Under the pieces are notes generated by a model. It was not told the DNA's origin. It saw only the letters and a list, made by a program, of their open reading frames with translations, and ran no database searches. Of a stretch of DNA of 34,436 bases, positions 12,652 through 22,047 are shown one piece after another. The first letter of the stretch is position 1, and each line of letters starts with the position of its first letter. This stretch comes from Streptococcus agalactiae ATCC 13813. Lineage in GTDB: Bacteria > Bacillota > Bacilli > Lactobacillales > Streptococcaceae. The DNA lies in assembly GCF_000186445.1 (NCBI RefSeq), contig NZ_GL636070.1, positions 1,280,460 to 1,314,895 on the forward strand, given 5' to 3'. A program made the position numbers and the translations under genes.

Positions 12652-13368
12652 TTATTCTTCTTCGTCACCATGAACTTTGTGTCCAATATAACTTGAGCTC
12701 AAGATAATGAACACATACGCTTGGATGAAACCAATAAACATTGAGAATGCTGTCCAAACGATATTCAATGCAAAAGCTAGTGGACCTGTAAATGGTGATA
12801 AAACTGCAAGTTGTAAAAGTAATCCAGTGACAACTTCACCAGAAAAGATATTACCAAAAAGACGCAATGCTAATGAAGCAACATTAGTAACTTCTTCCAA
12901 TAAATTCATCGGAAGCATTGCTGGTGTTGGTGATAAGAAACCTTTGAGATAACCACCAATTCCTTTTTTGCGAATACCTTCAATATGACAAATAAATGCT
13001 ACTAATAATGATAATGTAATATCTACACCAAAATTAGCGGTCGGAGATGTCCAAAAATTATGCTCATGTGTTTTCAATGATGTCATCAATCCTAAGTTGT
13101 TAGCAATGAAGACAAAACTGAATAAAATAAACATCAATAAACTATAATTTTTAGTATAATGTCCTAAATTTTGTGAGATTGTATTATTAACAAGCTCATA
13201 GACATATTCTAAGACATTCTGCTTACCTTTTGGTTTTATTGTCATCTTACGACTAGCCCAGAAGACTAAGATAAAGATAATAGTAATTGTCAAGAGAGAC
13301 ATAGCTAGGATGGTTAAATCAAAATCAATGCCTAAAAAAGATACGGTTGGATTACTTGTAGATTCCAA
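12652..13368 (-). CDS. atpB: F1Fo ATP synthase subunit a
   Basis: 238 residues, five or six membrane segments. The essential proton-channel arginine is R169 in [14 protein letters not shown]. The subunit forms the half-channels against the c-ring. The start codon is TTG at 13368 (MESTSNPT), eight bases after AGGAGG. An out-of-frame ATG at 13375 begins a seven-codon frame across this start. Located 32 bp after atpE. Confidence 0.96.
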   Translation of the reverse strand: MESTSNPTVSFLGIDFDLTILAMSLLTITIIFILVFWASRKMTIKPKGKQNVLEYVYELVNNTISQNLGHYTKNYSLLMFILFSFVFIANNLGLMTSLKTHEHNFWTSPTANFGVDITLSLLVAFICHIEGIRKKGIGGYLKGFLSPTPAMLPMNLLEEVTNVASLALRLFGNIFSGEVVTGLLLQLAVLSPFTGPLAFALNIVWTAFSMFIGFIQAYVFIILSSSYIGHKVHGDEEE

Positions 13369-13400
13369 TCCTCATCCCTCCTTTTTTTCTAAATTGTCGT

Positions 13401-13601
13401 CTATCTTACTAAGAATGTAAACGCAAATAGAACGAAGAAGGTACCTTCAATGAAGGCCACACCTGTAAACATCAATGTTTGCAGTTTGCTAAACATTTCG
13501 GGCTGACGAGCCGCTGATTTGGCAATATTTGCAACCAAAATTCCTTCACCGATTGAAACACCCATCACGGCGAAACCAAGTGCTAAAATAGCTAAATTCA
13601 T
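13401..13601 (-). CDS. atpE: F1Fo ATP synthase subunit c
   Basis: 66 residues, a two-helix hairpin proteolipid. The polar loop ARQP is at 31-34 and the proton-carrying carboxylate is E52 (AFIEGTFF). Glu with no sodium-site pattern fits proton transport. The gene is first in the operon, before atpB, the streptococcal arrangement without a leading atpI. AAAGGAG lies nine bases before the ATG. In streptococci this start position and strong ribosome-binding site fit the need for many c copies. Confidence 0.97.
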   Translation of the reverse strand: MNLAILALGFAVMGVSIGEGILVANIAKSAARQPEMFSKLQTLMFTGVAFIEGTFFVLFAFTFLVR

Positions 13602-13636
13602 AATAGAATTCTCCTTTAAAAAATATTTACTCCGTT

Positions 13637-13665
13637 ATTTTATTCCTATTTCTTGTGCATGTCAA
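13637..13665 (-). promoter_or_regulatory. Promoter of the atp operon
   Basis: TTGACA (13665-13660), a 17-base spacer and TAAAAT (13642-13637) on the minus strand form a near-consensus sigma-A promoter. The predicted start is near 13630, 28 bases before the atpE ATG. It is the strongest promoter I found in the window. Confidence 0.88.
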
Positions 13666-13678
13666 TGAATTTCCTCAT

Positions 13679-13694
13679 TTGATTACGTTTTCAT
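13679..13694 (-). promoter_or_regulatory. Candidate cre site (CcpA operator) upstream of atp
   Basis: The minus strand reads ATGAAAACGTAATCAA, matching the Gram-positive cre consensus WTGNNARCGNWWWCAW at every position. Its centre is about 57 bases upstream of the predicted atp start, 14 bases beyond the -35. An upstream site is more typical of activation than repression. The match is direct; CcpA binding and its sign are inferred. Confidence 0.6.
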
Positions 13695-13836
13695 GAAATA
13701 GTTTGAGATGGTTTACACAATCCTTTTCAAATAACAATTTTTAGTTTTTTTAGCTTTAATTTAATCCCTTATTAAGATATGACAACACTTTATTTTTGAT
13801 ATAGTGTCTCTTTACATTAATAATATTTTACCTTAT

Positions 13837-13896
13837 AGGATAATAAAATCTCTATACTAAAGTGGTTTTACATAAGAAACGTTTAGCATAGAGATT
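13837..13896 (-). terminator. Terminator of the glg operon
   Basis: A 15-bp stem (13896-13882 with 13861-13847, one G-U pair) closes a 20-base loop and is followed on the minus strand by a T-rich tail (TTTATTATCC region). A second, smaller hairpin (13913-13920 with 13928-13935) overlaps the glgA stop codon but lacks a U-tract. The rest of the 331-bp gap to atpE holds the cre site and atp promoter; from about 13700 to 13835 I see only AT-rich sequence. Confidence 0.7.
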
Positions 13897-13932
13897 CGAT
13901 AAGCTTATCAACTAATCACTAAAATAAAGTGA

Positions 13933-15363
13933 TTATTGTAGTTGCTGATACAGTTGTTCGTAAGCAACACATGCTGTATCCCATGAAAAATCTTTTGACA
14001 TAGCTTGCCATTGTAACTTTTTCCACGCTTCAGGATAATCATTATAAACTTCTAATGCTAGTTTTAGAGTTTGCATTAACCAATAGCCTGAAAAATGATT
14101 AAATGAAAAACCTGTACCACTACCATCAAATTGATTGAAGGCTACCACAGTATCTTTTAATCCTCCAACTTCATGTACCAAGGGTAAGCTACCATATCTC
14201 ATAGCCATCATCTGCGAGAGACCACAAGGTTCAAAAGCACTTGGCATCATGAAAATATCTGAAGCTGCATAAATCTGTTGCGCTAATCTTAAGTCAAAAG
14301 TAATATTAGCAGATAGTTTTTCAGGGTAACGACTAGCAAAATAAGAGAACGTTTCTTCAAAATGGTGATAGCCTGTTCCTAAAATAACCATTTGAATATC
14401 TTGTTGAAGCATATTGTCCAATTCAGAAGCAATAATATCAAATCCTTTTTGATCGGTAAGTCGTGAAACAATACCAATTAATGGTACATTTTTATCTTGA
14501 GGTAAGCCCAAATTTTCCTGTAAAGCCAACTTATTTTTAATTTTGCCCTCTAAGTTGCTTTTTGAAAAATGATATGGCAAAAAAGCATCTGTTTCTGGAT
14601 TTAACAAATCGCTATCAATACCATTTACAATTCCAGATAATTTGCCTGTTTCCATACGCATAATTTGGTCTAAACCTTTACCAAATTCTGGAGTTTTTAT
14701 TTCATTTGCGTAGCTTGGTGATACCGTTGTCACTCTATCTGAGTAAAGAATTGCTGCTTTCATCCAATTAAGACAATTATTCCATCTAAGAGTTCCATCT
14801 TCATATCTCTCAGCGCCAACTCCAAATAAATCTCCTAACATTTCTGGACCAAACTGCCCTTGAAATTCAATATTGTGAATAGTAAAAACTGTTCTTATAT
14901 TATTATAGGTCTGAATCCAGTGGTACTTCTCTTTCAATAAGAAAGGAATCATTGCTGTATGATAATCATGGACGTGTAAGACATCGGGAATAAAATCGAT
15001 TTTCTCCATCAACTCTAAAGCAGCTAATTGGAAATAAGCAAAACGCTCCCCATCATCCCAATCACCATAGACATGACCTCTATAAAAATAATATTGATTA
15101 TCAATAAAGTAGAACGTAACATTATCTTGAGAAAGTCTCTTAACTCCTACATATTGATGACGCCAGCCAACATCTGTATAGAAATACATGAGGTTTTCTA
15201 TTTGGTCTCCAAATTTTTGGTCTACCATATCATAATATGGCATGACAACAGCGACATCATGACCTTTTTTACTAAGTGATTTTGGGAGTGCGCCAATCAC
15301 ATCTCCCAAACCACCTGTTTTAGCAAAGGGAGCACCCTCTGCCGCAACAAACATTATTTTCAT
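13933..15363 (-). CDS. glgA: Glycogen synthase (ADP-glucose dependent, GT5)
   Basis: 476 residues, usual for bacterial GlgA. It extends alpha-1,4-glucan from ADP-glucose in the cytosol. The N-terminal ADP-glucose loop KTGGL is at 15-19. The C-terminal GT-B domain carries [15 protein letters not shown] and [11 protein letters not shown], with the catalytic Glu in EPCGL. The ATG overlaps the glgD stop by four bases (ATGA), so translation is probably coupled. Last gene of glgB-C-D-A. Confidence 0.98.
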   Translation of the reverse strand: MKIMFVAAEGAPFAKTGGLGDVIGALPKSLSKKGHDVAVVMPYYDMVDQKFGDQIENLMYFYTDVGWRHQYVGVKRLSQDNVTFYFIDNQYYFYRGHVYGDWDDGERFAYFQLAALELMEKIDFIPDVLHVHDYHTAMIPFLLKEKYHWIQTYNNIRTVFTIHNIEFQGQFGPEMLGDLFGVGAERYEDGTLRWNNCLNWMKAAILYSDRVTTVSPSYANEIKTPEFGKGLDQIMRMETGKLSGIVNGIDSDLLNPETDAFLPYHFSKSNLEGKIKNKLALQENLGLPQDKNVPLIGIVSRLTDQKGFDIIASELDNMLQQDIQMVILGTGYHHFEETFSYFASRYPEKLSANITFDLRLAQQIYAASDIFMMPSAFEPCGLSQMMAMRYGSLPLVHEVGGLKDTVVAFNQFDGSGTGFSFNHFSGYWLMQTLKLALEVYNDYPEAWKKLQWQAMSKDFSWDTACVAYEQLYQQLQ

Positions 15364-16493
15364 TGTATAATATCCTCATTAATCTCTGAAAATTTAGGAA
15401 TCACTAACGGTTTATCTAAACTACCTTTCAATGTAACTCCGGGTGCAACCTTAACGCATTTGTCAATAATAGTATTTTCAATGGTTGCCCCTTCCCCGAT
15501 TTTTACTTTTGGAAAGATAATACTATTGACTACTCGAGTCCCTTTTTCAAGGAGACAATTTCTAGAAACGATAGAATGATCTAAATAACCTTTAATAATA
15601 CTTCCAGAGGCTAGTTGCGAATTAGAGACATTTGATTGTTTATCAAAATAAGTAGCTTCCTCATTTTTCACCTTAGTATAAACTTTTTGGTTTGAAAAGA
15701 AGAGCGAATAAAATTTATTTGGTGTTAACATGTCCATGTTAGCATCATAATAGGATTTAATAGAAGAAATGTTTGACAAATAACCAGTGTATTCAAAAGC
15801 CAAAGCATTACTTTCAACAATTAAATCACGAAGTAAGAAGCGGAGTTTACGTGGTTCATTATTTTGAGCTTCCTCTTCCATTTTTTCGATTAACCAAGGT
15901 GTGTTGATAACATAAATCTCAGCAGACATTTTTTGGTTATCGTCATTATCTACAGCTTTACCTAGACTCACCACATGATCAGATTCATCAATGGTCAAGA
16001 CTTGATTAGCCTCTGCAATAGCTGATCTCGGCATTTTTTTATAAACCACGGTGGCTTGCGCACCATTTGCATTATGCAAGTGGATTACTTGACTTAAGTC
16101 AATATTACAAAGCATATCACAACTCATATATATCGTCTGGTCGCTACCCGAACGCCTCAAATAAGTTAAAATTTGATCGTAATAATCCCCCTTGACTGTA
16201 CGAGTATCATCGTCTGTATCATAGAATCCTAAAGAATAATGACTCAACAATGTACCTAAGCCCCACTCACGACCACTTCTAATATGGTCAAAAACAGAGC
16301 GAACATTATTCCCACGAAAAATACCATAAATACTTCTAACGCCTGCATTAGCTAAAGAGGATAATTGAAAATCAATTAAACGATACTTACCATCAAAAGG
16401 TAGAGAAGCAAGCGGACGATTATCCGTCAAACTGTGCATATCTGGGTAACTAACAGTATTTCCTAAAATCGCAGTATATTTATCAATCTTCAT
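15360..16493 (-). CDS. glgD: GlgD, non-catalytic partner of ADP-glucose pyrophosphorylase
   Basis: 377 residues, homologous to GlgC along its length: an N-terminal nucleotidyltransferase-like domain and a C-terminal left-handed beta-helix. The GlgC nucleotide loop GGQGTRLG is lost ([12 protein letters not shown] here), and the GlgC catalytic [10 protein letters not shown] region is replaced by [11 protein letters not shown]. It therefore is probably not catalytic alone and works as a regulatory or activating subunit, as shown for GlgC/GlgD pairs of Gram-positive bacteria. Overlaps glgC by 11 bases and glgA by four. Confidence 0.93.
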   Translation of the reverse strand: MKIDKYTAILGNTVSYPDMHSLTDNRPLASLPFDGKYRLIDFQLSSLANAGVRSIYGIFRGNNVRSVFDHIRSGREWGLGTLLSHYSLGFYDTDDDTRTVKGDYYDQILTYLRRSGSDQTIYMSCDMLCNIDLSQVIHLHNANGAQATVVYKKMPRSAIAEANQVLTIDESDHVVSLGKAVDNDDNQKMSAEIYVINTPWLIEKMEEEAQNNEPRKLRFLLRDLIVESNALAFEYTGYLSNISSIKSYYDANMDMLTPNKFYSLFFSNQKVYTKVKNEEATYFDKQSNVSNSQLASGSIIKGYLDHSIVSRNCLLEKGTRVVNSIIFPKVKIGEGATIENTIIDKCVKVAPGVTLKGSLDKPLVIPKFSEINEDIIQ

Positions 16494-17622
16494 TTGGAAC
16501 CCCCACTACTTCTTTATAACCAATAACTTCTACTTCTTTACTTCCATCAATCACAACACCATCACCGATAACAGCATCCTCACCGATAATAGCTCGATTT
16601 ATCTTTGCACCTTCACCGATAGTCGCGCCACTCATAACAAAAGAGTCTTTAATAATAGCATTTGGTTTTACCTGGACATTAGTTGACAAAATGGAGTGCT
16701 CAACATTCCCTGCAACAAAGCATCCATCTACAACTAAAGAATCTTTAACATTTGCATCTTCTGTCATGAAATTAGGTGGTGCAATCAAATTTTTAGAATA
16801 GATTTTCCATGAACGATCACGACTATGTAATTTGTTATCTTCTCCAATATATTCCATATTAGCTTCCCAAAGTGATTCAATAGTACCAACATCTTTCCAA
16901 TACCCATCAAAATTATAGGTATAAACACGTTCACCCGATTCAAGGTATGCTGGTATAACATTTTTACCAAAGTCTGACATGTCTATGCCGTTCTTTTCAC
17001 CATCAATTAAAACTGTCCGTAATCTCTTCCAGTCAAAAATGTATATTCCCATTGAAGCTTTTGTTGACTTAGGATGTTCAGGTTTTTCTTCAAATTCGAC
17101 AATACGGTCGTTTGAATCAGTATTCATAATTCCAAAACGGCTTGCTTCTTTTAAAGGAACATCTAAAACAGCGACTGTTAAGCTTGCTAAATTATCTTTA
17201 TGTGTCTGTAGCATGTCATCATAGTCCATTTTATAGATGTGGTCCCCAGAGAGAATGAGTACATATTCTGGATTAATACGATCAATGTAGTCAATATTTT
17301 GATAGATAGCGTGGCTGGTACCTTGGAACCAGCGATTACCTTCTGTTGCAGAATATGGTTGTAATACAGTTACTCCCGAATCGATACCATCTAGTCCCCA
17401 GCTAGATCCGTTTCCAATATGAGTATTTAGTTCCAGCGGTTGATACTGAGTAATAACTCCAACATTATTAATACCTGAATTCGCACAATTTGAAAGCGCA
17501 AAGTCAATAATACGGTAACGACCTCCAAATTGAACAGCAGGTTTCGCAATGCTCTGAGTCAATTTCCCGAGTCGAGTGCCTTGTCCTCCGGCGAGAATGA
17601 GTGCTAACATTTCATTTTTCAT
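16483..17622 (-). CDS. glgC: Glucose-1-phosphate adenylyltransferase (ADP-glucose pyrophosphorylase)
   Basis: 379 residues starting [11 protein letters not shown] chose the ATG at 17622, nine bases after AGGA; a TTG at 17640 lies upstream. It makes ADP-glucose from glucose-1-phosphate and ATP, the committed step. Visible features are GGQGTRLG (12-19), K27 in the KPA motif, [10 protein letters not shown] with catalytic D127, the FEEKPEHP sugar-phosphate-binding segment and a C-terminal beta-helix. It lies 41 bp after glgB and overlaps glgD. Confidence 0.98.
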   Translation of the reverse strand: MKNEMLALILAGGQGTRLGKLTQSIAKPAVQFGGRYRIIDFALSNCANSGINNVGVITQYQPLELNTHIGNGSSWGLDGIDSGVTVLQPYSATEGNRWFQGTSHAIYQNIDYIDRINPEYVLILSGDHIYKMDYDDMLQTHKDNLASLTVAVLDVPLKEASRFGIMNTDSNDRIVEFEEKPEHPKSTKASMGIYIFDWKRLRTVLIDGEKNGIDMSDFGKNVIPAYLESGERVYTYNFDGYWKDVGTIESLWEANMEYIGEDNKLHSRDRSWKIYSKNLIAPPNFMTEDANVKDSLVVDGCFVAGNVEHSILSTNVQVKPNAIIKDSFVMSGATIGEGAKINRAIIGEDAVIGDGVVIDGSKEVEVIGYKEVVGVPNED

Positions 17623-17663
17623 ATTATTCTTTCCTTTCAAAATGAGGTTACTAAATTACAGAC

Positions 17664-19532
17664 TTATTTACGAAGCCGACGTTTTATTTTCCAAACACTT
17701 GCCCCAAGGGCTGGTAATGTAAAACTTAAAGTATGATCATAATCTTTCCATGTAGCCACTTGTGTTTTCGTTACAGGATTGTGGTTTTTCCAAACACCTC
17801 CAAACTCTTCCATTTCAGTATTTAAAACTTCTTCATAAATACCCGCTTGCGGAACACCAATAGTAAAGTTAGGGCGTTCTACAGGAGTCATATTAAAGAC
17901 ACAAAGTAACAAATCGCCTTTATCATCTTTTCGTATAAAAGATAAAACAGTTTCAGATTTATTATCCGCATCAATAATTTCTAGCCCATCAAAGGAATCA
18001 TCAATACGCCATAGGCACTTATGATCTTTATAAAATTGATTCAATTGTTTAGTATAGCGTTGCATCTTTTGGTTCATATCATCATTTAAGTTTCCCCATT
18101 CTAGTTGATCATTATATTTCCATTCTAAAAATTGACCAAACTCACTTCCCATAAAGAGAAGTTTTTTCCCAGGATGACACATTTGATATGCATATAAGTT
18201 ACGTAAACCAGCAAATTGATTATAACGGTCACCCCACATTTTATGCATCATACTCTTTTTACCATGTACTACTTCATCATGTGAAAAAGCTAGTACAAAG
18301 TTCTCATTGAATATATACATAAAACTAAAGGTCACTAAATTAAAATCATATTGCCTATAGAGAGGATCTTCTTCATAAAAACGCAGGATATCATTCATCC
18401 AGCCCATATTCCATTTAAAGTCAAAACCCAATCCTCCAGACTCTAAGTCTTTAGTTATTGGGGTAGAAGCTGTTGACTCTTCAGCAATCATCATAACATT
18501 AGGATGACGCTCTTTAATTACTTTGTTAAGTTTCCTTAAAAAGTGATACCCTTCCAAATTACGATTATCCCCAAATTGGTTAGCTTCCCATGGTCCTTCA
18601 TCATAATCGAGATATAACATATTACTAACCGCATCAACACGAATACCATCAATATGATAATATTCAATCCAGAATAAGGCACTCGAAATCAAAAAGGATT
18701 GTACTTGATTTTTTCCTAAATCAAAGTTCAGAGCTCCCCATCGATAGTTATGCGCACGATCATGATTTTGATACTCATAAGTAGCAGTTCCATCGAAATA
18801 GGCTAAAGCATCATCATTCTGAATAAAGTGTCCTGGAACCCAATCTACAAGAACTCCTATATTATTTTTATGACATGCTTCTACAAAGTCTTGAAATTCT
18901 TCTGGAGTACCATAGGTATGTTCAAAAGCAAAATACCCCATTAATTGATATCCCCAACTCATATCAAGCGGATGTGCCATTAAGGGCATAAATTCAACAT
19001 GAGTATAATTCATCTCAACAAGGTAGGGGATTAAGTAGTCTTTTAACTGAGAAAAAGTCATAGGATGTCCAAAATCATCTTTTTTCCATGAACCAGCATG
19101 AACTTCGTAAATATTAATTGGACGCTTCTGAAACCCCAGACGTTTGCGTCTTCCCATCCAAAGGCCATCTTCCCACTTTTTATTTCTAAGCACTTTAATA
19201 ACACTTGCAGTTCCAGGACGTCTTTCCATATAAACTGCCATAGGATCGATTTTCTCAACTACTTGACCACCTTTACGAGTAACTAAATATTTATATAAAT
19301 CACCTTCGCGCGCATCCAAACTGTTAGCTTCCCAAACTCCTGCTTGATTTTTGTTCATTTGGAGAGGGCGATTTCGCCAATCTGTAAAATCTCCAATAAC
19401 TTGAACATTTTCAGCATTAGGAGCCCAAACTCTGAAACAAAAGCTTTCATTTTCGCTATGTACGCCTAAATAATTCTGGAGATGAAAATTTTCACCTATT
19501 CCAAAAGTATATAACTCATCTTTATTGGACAT
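17664..19532 (-). CDS. glgB: 1,4-alpha-glucan branching enzyme (GH13)
   Basis: 622 residues: an N-terminal CBM48-like domain (about 20-115), a GH13 barrel and a C-terminal beta domain. The nucleophile is D300 ([12 protein letters not shown]), the acid/base is E351 (MIAEEST) and the transition-state Asp is D419 ([13 protein letters not shown]). It cuts alpha-1,4 links and re-forms them as alpha-1,6 branches. First gene of glgB-C-D-A, separated from pulA by 211 bp with two terminator-like hairpins and a promoter. GAGGTG lies six bases before the ATG. Confidence 0.98.
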   Translation of the reverse strand: MSNKDELYTFGIGENFHLQNYLGVHSENESFCFRVWAPNAENVQVIGDFTDWRNRPLQMNKNQAGVWEANSLDAREGDLYKYLVTRKGGQVVEKIDPMAVYMERRPGTASVIKVLRNKKWEDGLWMGRRKRLGFQKRPINIYEVHAGSWKKDDFGHPMTFSQLKDYLIPYLVEMNYTHVEFMPLMAHPLDMSWGYQLMGYFAFEHTYGTPEEFQDFVEACHKNNIGVLVDWVPGHFIQNDDALAYFDGTATYEYQNHDRAHNYRWGALNFDLGKNQVQSFLISSALFWIEYYHIDGIRVDAVSNMLYLDYDEGPWEANQFGDNRNLEGYHFLRKLNKVIKERHPNVMMIAEESTASTPITKDLESGGLGFDFKWNMGWMNDILRFYEEDPLYRQYDFNLVTFSFMYIFNENFVLAFSHDEVVHGKKSMMHKMWGDRYNQFAGLRNLYAYQMCHPGKKLLFMGSEFGQFLEWKYNDQLEWGNLNDDMNQKMQRYTKQLNQFYKDHKCLWRIDDSFDGLEIIDADNKSETVLSFIRKDDKGDLLLCVFNMTPVERPNFTIGVPQAGIYEEVLNTEMEEFGGVWKNHNPVTKTQVATWKDYDHTLSFTLPALGASVWKIKRRLRK

Positions 19533-19591
19533 CTATTCACCTCACAGGTCCTACTAGTCAATATAAGACAAAAATATTTCCTCAATGGTAC

Positions 19592-19616
19592 AAAAAAAGA
19601 GGAATGCTTTTTCCTC
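19592..19616 (-). terminator. Terminator-like hairpin in the glgB leader
   Basis: On the minus strand GAGGAA pairs with TTCCTC (19616-19611 with 19604-19599) around a 6-base loop, then seven Us follow (19598-19592). It lies about 60 bases before the glgB start and downstream of a candidate promoter, so it may attenuate the glg operon. A CAGA/TCTG mini-hairpin lies just ahead of it (19620-19631). Confidence 0.6.
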
Positions 19617-19670
19617 ATACAGACGCATCTGAAAATATTTCACCCTCTATATTTCCGAAAAATTAACTAA

Positions 19671-19698
19671 AATATAAGAAACTCAAACTCAAATTCAA
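19671..19698 (-). promoter_or_regulatory. Candidate promoter of glgBCDA
   Basis: TTGAAT (19698-19693), a 16-base spacer and TATATT (19676-19671), all minus strand. The -35 lies inside a run of TTTGAN hexamers, so its register is uncertain. The predicted start near 19665 gives a leader of about 130 bases. Confidence 0.5.
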
Positions 19699-19707
19699 AT
19701 CAAATTC
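19678..19707. repeat. Short hexamer-like tandem repeat upstream of glgB
   Basis: About four near-copies of TTTGA or TTTGAG (minus strand) run in tandem through the -35 region of the candidate glgB promoter. It is a short, imperfect array. Confidence 0.55.
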
Positions 19708-19719
19708 CTTAATATACAC

Positions 19720-19750
19720 AAAAATAACCTGAATGTTTTCAGGTTATTTT
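19720..19750 (-). terminator. Terminator of pulA overlapping its stop codon
   Basis: A perfect 13-bp stem (19750-19738 with 19733-19721) with a four-base loop ends in five Us. The pulA stop codon (19746-19744) lies inside the 5' arm. Confidence 0.85.
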
Positions 19751-22044
19751 GTAATATCAAGGATCATTACAGAAAGCTCATCATCTAATGAATCTATCGC
19801 TTTTCCTTCTTCATGATTTGATATTATTATATCACCTATGAAAGGATTCTGCACGCGTTTTCCTTTAATATTGAAAATTATTTTTATTTTCTTATGTTCT
19901 TCGACTGTAAAACTTATGAAACCTGAATGGTATTGAGCAGACTCTACAAAAACATGTTTGCGAATTTCTTCAAAGCTAGAGTAAGAAAAGTAAGGAGAGT
20001 TTGTCTTCAAAGTAATTATTTTCCTAATAAAATTAATAGTACTCTTATGAAAGGTAACATTATCCCAGTTGACCTGATTAACTTGGTCTGGGGCATTGTA
20101 AGAATTCATAGCCCTTTCTTTATCTGCTTGAGTAAGTTGACCTTTATCACCTGTAGGATAACACTTTGTTCGAAGAAATTCCTGACCTAATTGCATGAAA
20201 GCCATCCCTTGCATCAATAGATTCATAGCACTAGCTACTTCAACTCGGTAAATATGTTGTTTCTCGTCGTCATTAGGATGTAATTCCCATAGCAAATCAT
20301 TTAAGTTGTAGTTGTCATGTGCTTCAACATAATTTAAAACTTGACTAGGATCAATGTATGATACTAACTCATCACTTCCTAAAATACCTTTTGCAACAAT
20401 ATCTTCTGTACTGTTTCCAGAAACTAAGCCTTTTTTAAATTCTCCGTAAATTTCCGCACCTTTGACAGCGTCTCTTACATCATCATTGAAAAAGCCAATT
20501 CCAGGCATCTGATAAGCATTATCTTTTTTAGCTTTATTTTGAGGCATGAGACCAGCTCCCATATCCCATCCTTCTCCATAAACCAAAATACGAGGGTCGA
20601 TTTTATTTAGCTCATTTCTTATAATGTTCATCGTTTCTACATCATGTAGTCCCATCAAATCAAATCGAAAACCATCGATATTATATTCTTTCACCCAATA
20701 CAAAACTGAATCAAGAATATACTTACGACACATTTCTTTTTCACTAGCTGTTTCATTACCACAGCCTGACCCATTTTGAAATGTTCCATTGTGATTCATT
20801 CGATAATAATAATCTGGAACCGTTAGTTGAAATGCAGAATCAGTTGATGAAAAAGTATGATTATAGACAACATCCATAATAACACCAATGCCTGCATCAT
20901 GGTACGCTTGGATAGCAGATTTTAATTCTAAAATACGCGTTGCAGGTTCATGTGGATTACTAGAGAAGCTTGCTTCCGGAACATTGTAGTTTTCAGGATC
21001 ATATCCCCAATTATAAGCATAGTGACCATCATCATCAAATGTCTGATGATGATCGAAAATTGGTTGAAGTTGGATATAGTTAACTCCTAAGTCTTGCACA
21101 TAATCAAAGGTCGTTTTATCACCATGCTGATTAACTGTATCTTTTTGATGCAATCCCTTAAATTTTCCTTGATAATCTGTCTTAACTCCTGAAGTCTCAG
21201 ATATCGAAAAATCACGCACATGCATTTCGTAAATGACTGCTTGATTGGGGTTTTCGAGCCGCCACTTAGCTTCTTTTCCATGACTTATTTTAAATCCTTC
21301 CGGAGTTAATGCTTCTGGAGCAATAACAATAGACCTTTTACCATTTGCAGTCGTTGCAATGGAATAAGGGTCTCTCGTAATTTTAAAGGTACGTCGTCTA
21401 TAGTAGACTCGATAAGTATATGCTTGGTAATTATAGTTTCCTTCAAGTTCAGTAAACCAGACTCCATGGGTGTTTTCTTTATGATTTTTATAATTGACGG
21501 CTGTCCCTCTTTTCATAGAAAGAACTTTTGATACACTTGCTGTTTCATCTGTCGAATGATATAAAATCAGTTCTACACGTTCCGCAGTAGGGGCCCACAA
21601 TCTAAAAGCCGTTTTAGTTTCTGAATATTCAAAACCTAACCAACCATCAAATCCCCATTTTTTATCAAACGCTCTACTATTGATTGCCATATCGTAGGCA
21701 TGAGGTTGGCGTCTACTATAATGATGGCTACTAACTGCTGCTTGACGAGAATAATACAGATTGTCATCCCCATCTACAATCCAAACTTCTTTACGTGCAC
21801 CACCTTGAGTACAATCAATGCGATAATCTATTGTTTTATGATGCCAATTTTTATCCTTAACAATCACATAATAATGGCTTAAAAAATATGGCAAGGGGTA
21901 TTTTAGTATCGCAACAGCACCAAAACTGTCAAACCGTGAAAAATGAGCATCTTGACCCTCTGAGCCATCGCGCCACTGCCATAAACTTAAATTAAAGTAA
22001 TTTTTCTTTCGGCTATGGTAATGTACAATGACAGTATTATCCAT
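19744..22044 (-). CDS. pulA: Type I pullulanase (GH13_14), cytoplasmic
   Basis: 766 residues. An N-terminal CBM41-like starch-binding module (about 1-105) and a CBM48-like domain (about 135-235) precede the GH13 barrel. The type I pullulanase motif YNWGYDP is at 344-350, the nucleophile is D462 (DGFRFDLMG) and the acid/base is E491 (VYGEGWD); VEAHDNYNLNDLL holds the third carboxylate. It hydrolyses alpha-1,6 branches of glycogen or maltodextrin. There is no signal peptide or LPXTG anchor, unlike the much larger streptococcal surface pullulanases, so it acts inside the cell. It starts three bases after the dgkB-like stop with AGGAG upstream, and precedes glgB. Confidence 0.95.
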   Translation of the reverse strand: MDNTVIVHYHSRKKNYFNLSLWQWRDGSEGQDAHFSRFDSFGAVAILKYPLPYFLSHYYVIVKDKNWHHKTIDYRIDCTQGGARKEVWIVDGDDNLYYSRQAAVSSHHYSRRQPHAYDMAINSRAFDKKWGFDGWLGFEYSETKTAFRLWAPTAERVELILYHSTDETASVSKVLSMKRGTAVNYKNHKENTHGVWFTELEGNYNYQAYTYRVYYRRRTFKITRDPYSIATTANGKRSIVIAPEALTPEGFKISHGKEAKWRLENPNQAVIYEMHVRDFSISETSGVKTDYQGKFKGLHQKDTVNQHGDKTTFDYVQDLGVNYIQLQPIFDHHQTFDDDGHYAYNWGYDPENYNVPEASFSSNPHEPATRILELKSAIQAYHDAGIGVIMDVVYNHTFSSTDSAFQLTVPDYYYRMNHNGTFQNGSGCGNETASEKEMCRKYILDSVLYWVKEYNIDGFRFDLMGLHDVETMNIIRNELNKIDPRILVYGEGWDMGAGLMPQNKAKKDNAYQMPGIGFFNDDVRDAVKGAEIYGEFKKGLVSGNSTEDIVAKGILGSDELVSYIDPSQVLNYVEAHDNYNLNDLLWELHPNDDEKQHIYRVEVASAMNLLMQGMAFMQLGQEFLRTKCYPTGDKGQLTQADKERAMNSYNAPDQVNQVNWDNVTFHKSTINFIRKIITLKTNSPYFSYSSFEEIRKHVFVESAQYHSGFISFTVEEHKKIKIIFNIKGKRVQNPFIGDIIISNHEEGKAIDSLDDELSVMILDITK

Positions 22045-22047
22045 TCA

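Noticed and set aside
13700-13835. Small RNA or extra gene in the glgA-atpE gap
   Set aside because: Only AT-rich sequence with a weak promoter-like pair and small unstable hairpins; no open frame with a ribosome-binding site and no clear terminator of its own.
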